A stretch of 64,000 nt of DNA from Mesostigma viride. Lineage: Eukaryota > Streptophyta > Mesostigmatophyceae > Mesostigmatales > Mesostigmataceae. The stretch is from NCBI GenBank assembly GCA_009746045.1, contig RPFO01000175.1, positions 1,063,001 to 1,127,000 on the forward strand, in the 5' to 3' direction. Position 1 is the first letter of the stretch, and the number at the start of each line of letters is the position of its first letter. Shown here piece after piece: positions 62,056 through 64,000 of the stretch. Made by a program: the position numbers and the translations under genes. Under the pieces are notes generated by a model. The model ran no database searches. It was not told the DNA's origin and was given only the letters and a program-made list of their open reading frames with translations.

Positions 62056-64000
62056 CCTATAAAACCACTGGTTTCTTAACTGCCGCCATACAGATGCGAA
62101 CTGTGGCCATTATAGCATGCCTCCGTTGTCTTAACGGGGTGAAGAAATCCATGCAAACTAACACATTTGTGAGGTCATCATCACACGTCAGACCATGTGA
62201 CGCCGGATGATTTTCACGTATTCACGTTTTCACAAGCTCCGACGGTTGCTGGGAATCCAGCTACTGTAACCCGGGAAGTGGTACAGTAGGCATGTCGTTT
62301 CTCAGGCTCCGGCGATCCTTCATCACTGATTGTGCTCAATGTCGTCGTTGCTGAAGTCAGGCTGGCACTACTACTGTAGACTGGAACTGGTTAGGATCGT
62401 CGCGCGGAATGCACGTGCCAACTGTTACCGTGCCGTGGGATCAACAAAAACAACAATAACTGTTGTACAAGCTCTTAGCAATAGGAACGTAGCTGGGTTA
62501 TTTTTTATGTGATTCTTGTACAGCTGTAAGATTCTTTGAGCAACAAATGCCGCCAGCTTCAGGTAGCAGAAACCCTGACAAAAAGCCATGCCATTAATAT
62601 ATTCTCTGGCAGAGAGCGGACGTCCGAAATCAGGGACTTTTATAAATATAAAAGGTCACCCTGGACAATACATTAAAGAAATCTCAGGGTGTTTTACTAC
62701 TCGGCCTCCGGGATCCAGTCCTTCAGCAAAGTCAAGTGTTATTAGGTTTTGCAGATATGATTGTGTGGTTTTTATTACAAACGCCTTGGCACGATACTTT
62801 GTACGGATTCTCTGACAGAACGAGATCTTGAACTGGTTGTGCTAGCATGAGCTGACACAACTGTTGCATTACCGGAAGATTTGGTACGATACTTGATTTG
62901 AACACAGGACCTCTTGCATGATTTGATTGATTTCGCAGTGTTCAGTTCAGTGCTACTTAACAGCGCACAGGCAAGTTCAGAAAGTTCTGAGCTTGTGACG
63001 CAACAAGACCATGCGGCATGCGTGAGAAAAATCTAACTGACTACTGACGCATGAACCTGACGAACTCAGGAAAAGGATCCGTGTTTGGCAACAATAATGT
63101 TCGACTGGCGAATCAGCGCAGGCACGCCCAACGGCGCCGGCTCTTACCCTTTTGGGCCACACATAACTGACATAAGCCGTCGAGATGGCCATCTTGGCGG
63201 GCATATCTCGCTCTGACATCACTCCGGCAGATCGCGACTGCTGGGCAGTGAGACTGGAACCGAGTCAACCGACTCCCGAGTCCCGACTCCCTGGTCCAGA
63301 CTGGTCATGGGTGACGACTTGATGACGCGAATCACGCGATCGCGCGATCCAACCTGATGCAACTTGTCCCCAGCGTGGGACAAGTGTCAGAAGTATCGAC
63401 ACACCTGCCTGAAACTAGTACTTATAGTTTAGTGCTAGCTCTGGACTACATGGACGGGCATGTGCCGCATGTTTAAGTTCTGTTCCATAAGTGACCCAGT
63501 CATTCTGTGACTGACCTTGAACTTTGGTTGTGAATGGTTGGCTTGAGATCACGTTATGATTGTAACTGCCACACAGTCAGAAAAGAACCGGTTTGGTGTG
63601 GCCACGTTGTAGGTAGATCATAACTGCTACCCAGTAGCTGAGCCTGGAATTGTTTAAAAGGCGAAGCTACGCACCTTGTTTGCTCTCTCAGTACCTCACA
63701 CCTCACACACTCCTGTGGTGGAACTAGCAGCCGGCCAGCTGCCGACTGAGACTTATTTTTATCTGAGTGAAATAAAGTAAAACACATGATGGGCTCCAAC
63801 TACAACTGCTGGAAGCTATTTCTGGCCACAATGGGTGTCTGTATCAACTATCCACCTTATATGCGTACACGCCATCTTCCCAGTACTAGTGTCACCGCAT
63901 ACGCGTAGTCCCATGGTCTGTGCCAAGATCTTGCATGATCCAGCCGGACCCATTATCCCCGGTTGAGAGCATTACATGGCTACACGTGGGCAACACACGG
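62056..64000. other. Upstream flank of the kinase gene, no gene seen
   Basis: No conserved protein is recognised on either strand. A possible missing first kinase exon would lie here. An AATAAA hexamer is present at about 63770, with no gene attached that I can see. Confidence 0.4.

Noticed and set aside
63554-63800. LTR retrotransposon start near the right edge
   Set aside because: An AATAAA and a short frame are present, but no second LTR, primer-binding site or gag/pol motif is visible in the window.

Overview
This is a nuclear window from a eukaryote, most likely a ciliated chlorophyte green alga. It has GC-rich exons in long, repeat-filled introns, canonical GT-AG splice sites whose phases agree across every junction I reconstructed, a plant-type APC1, an axonemal inner-dynein-arm protein (ZMYND12/p38-like), and TGTAA-type polyadenylation motifs just after two stop codons. 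I do not name a species.

Layout. (1) 1-16382, minus: the N-terminal 1730 codons of anaphase-promoting complex subunit 1 (APC1) in 11 exons, running off the left edge. (2) 17220-about 24119, plus: ZMYND12/p38-like protein, head-to-head with APC1. (3) 26006-27805: a cluster of non-LTR retrotransposon pieces. (4) 28902-39931, minus: a ten-exon MRS2-type magnesium channel of 448 aa with the GMN signature. (5) 40829-43815, plus: a five-exon dephospho-CoA kinase of 257 aa, head-to-head with MRS2. (6) 44338-56650: a transposon graveyard. A LINE (endonuclease plus reverse transcriptase) is interrupted by two TA-flanked inverted-repeat elements and a TTAA-flanked piggyBac-like element, next to an ORF1-only 'half-LINE'. 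(7) 58000-about 62055, minus: a serine/threonine kinase with a roughly 210-residue insertion after its activation segment.

The five genes act in unrelated processes: cell-cycle ubiquitination, ciliary motility, organellar magnesium uptake, CoA synthesis and signalling. I see no operon-like system. The most unusual signal is in the introns. Next to many splice sites, in all five genes, lie one to several degenerate direct copies of the exon edge including the splice site ('exon-edge echoes'). In at least four places such an echo lies inside, or has been multiplied into, a tandem array (46, 52, 66 and 81 bp units). Most very long open frames in the window (to 1055 codons) come from these arrays and are not genes. 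The second notable signal is the ORF1-only LINE family, which shares its terminal 3' hairpin with the RT-encoding LINE.
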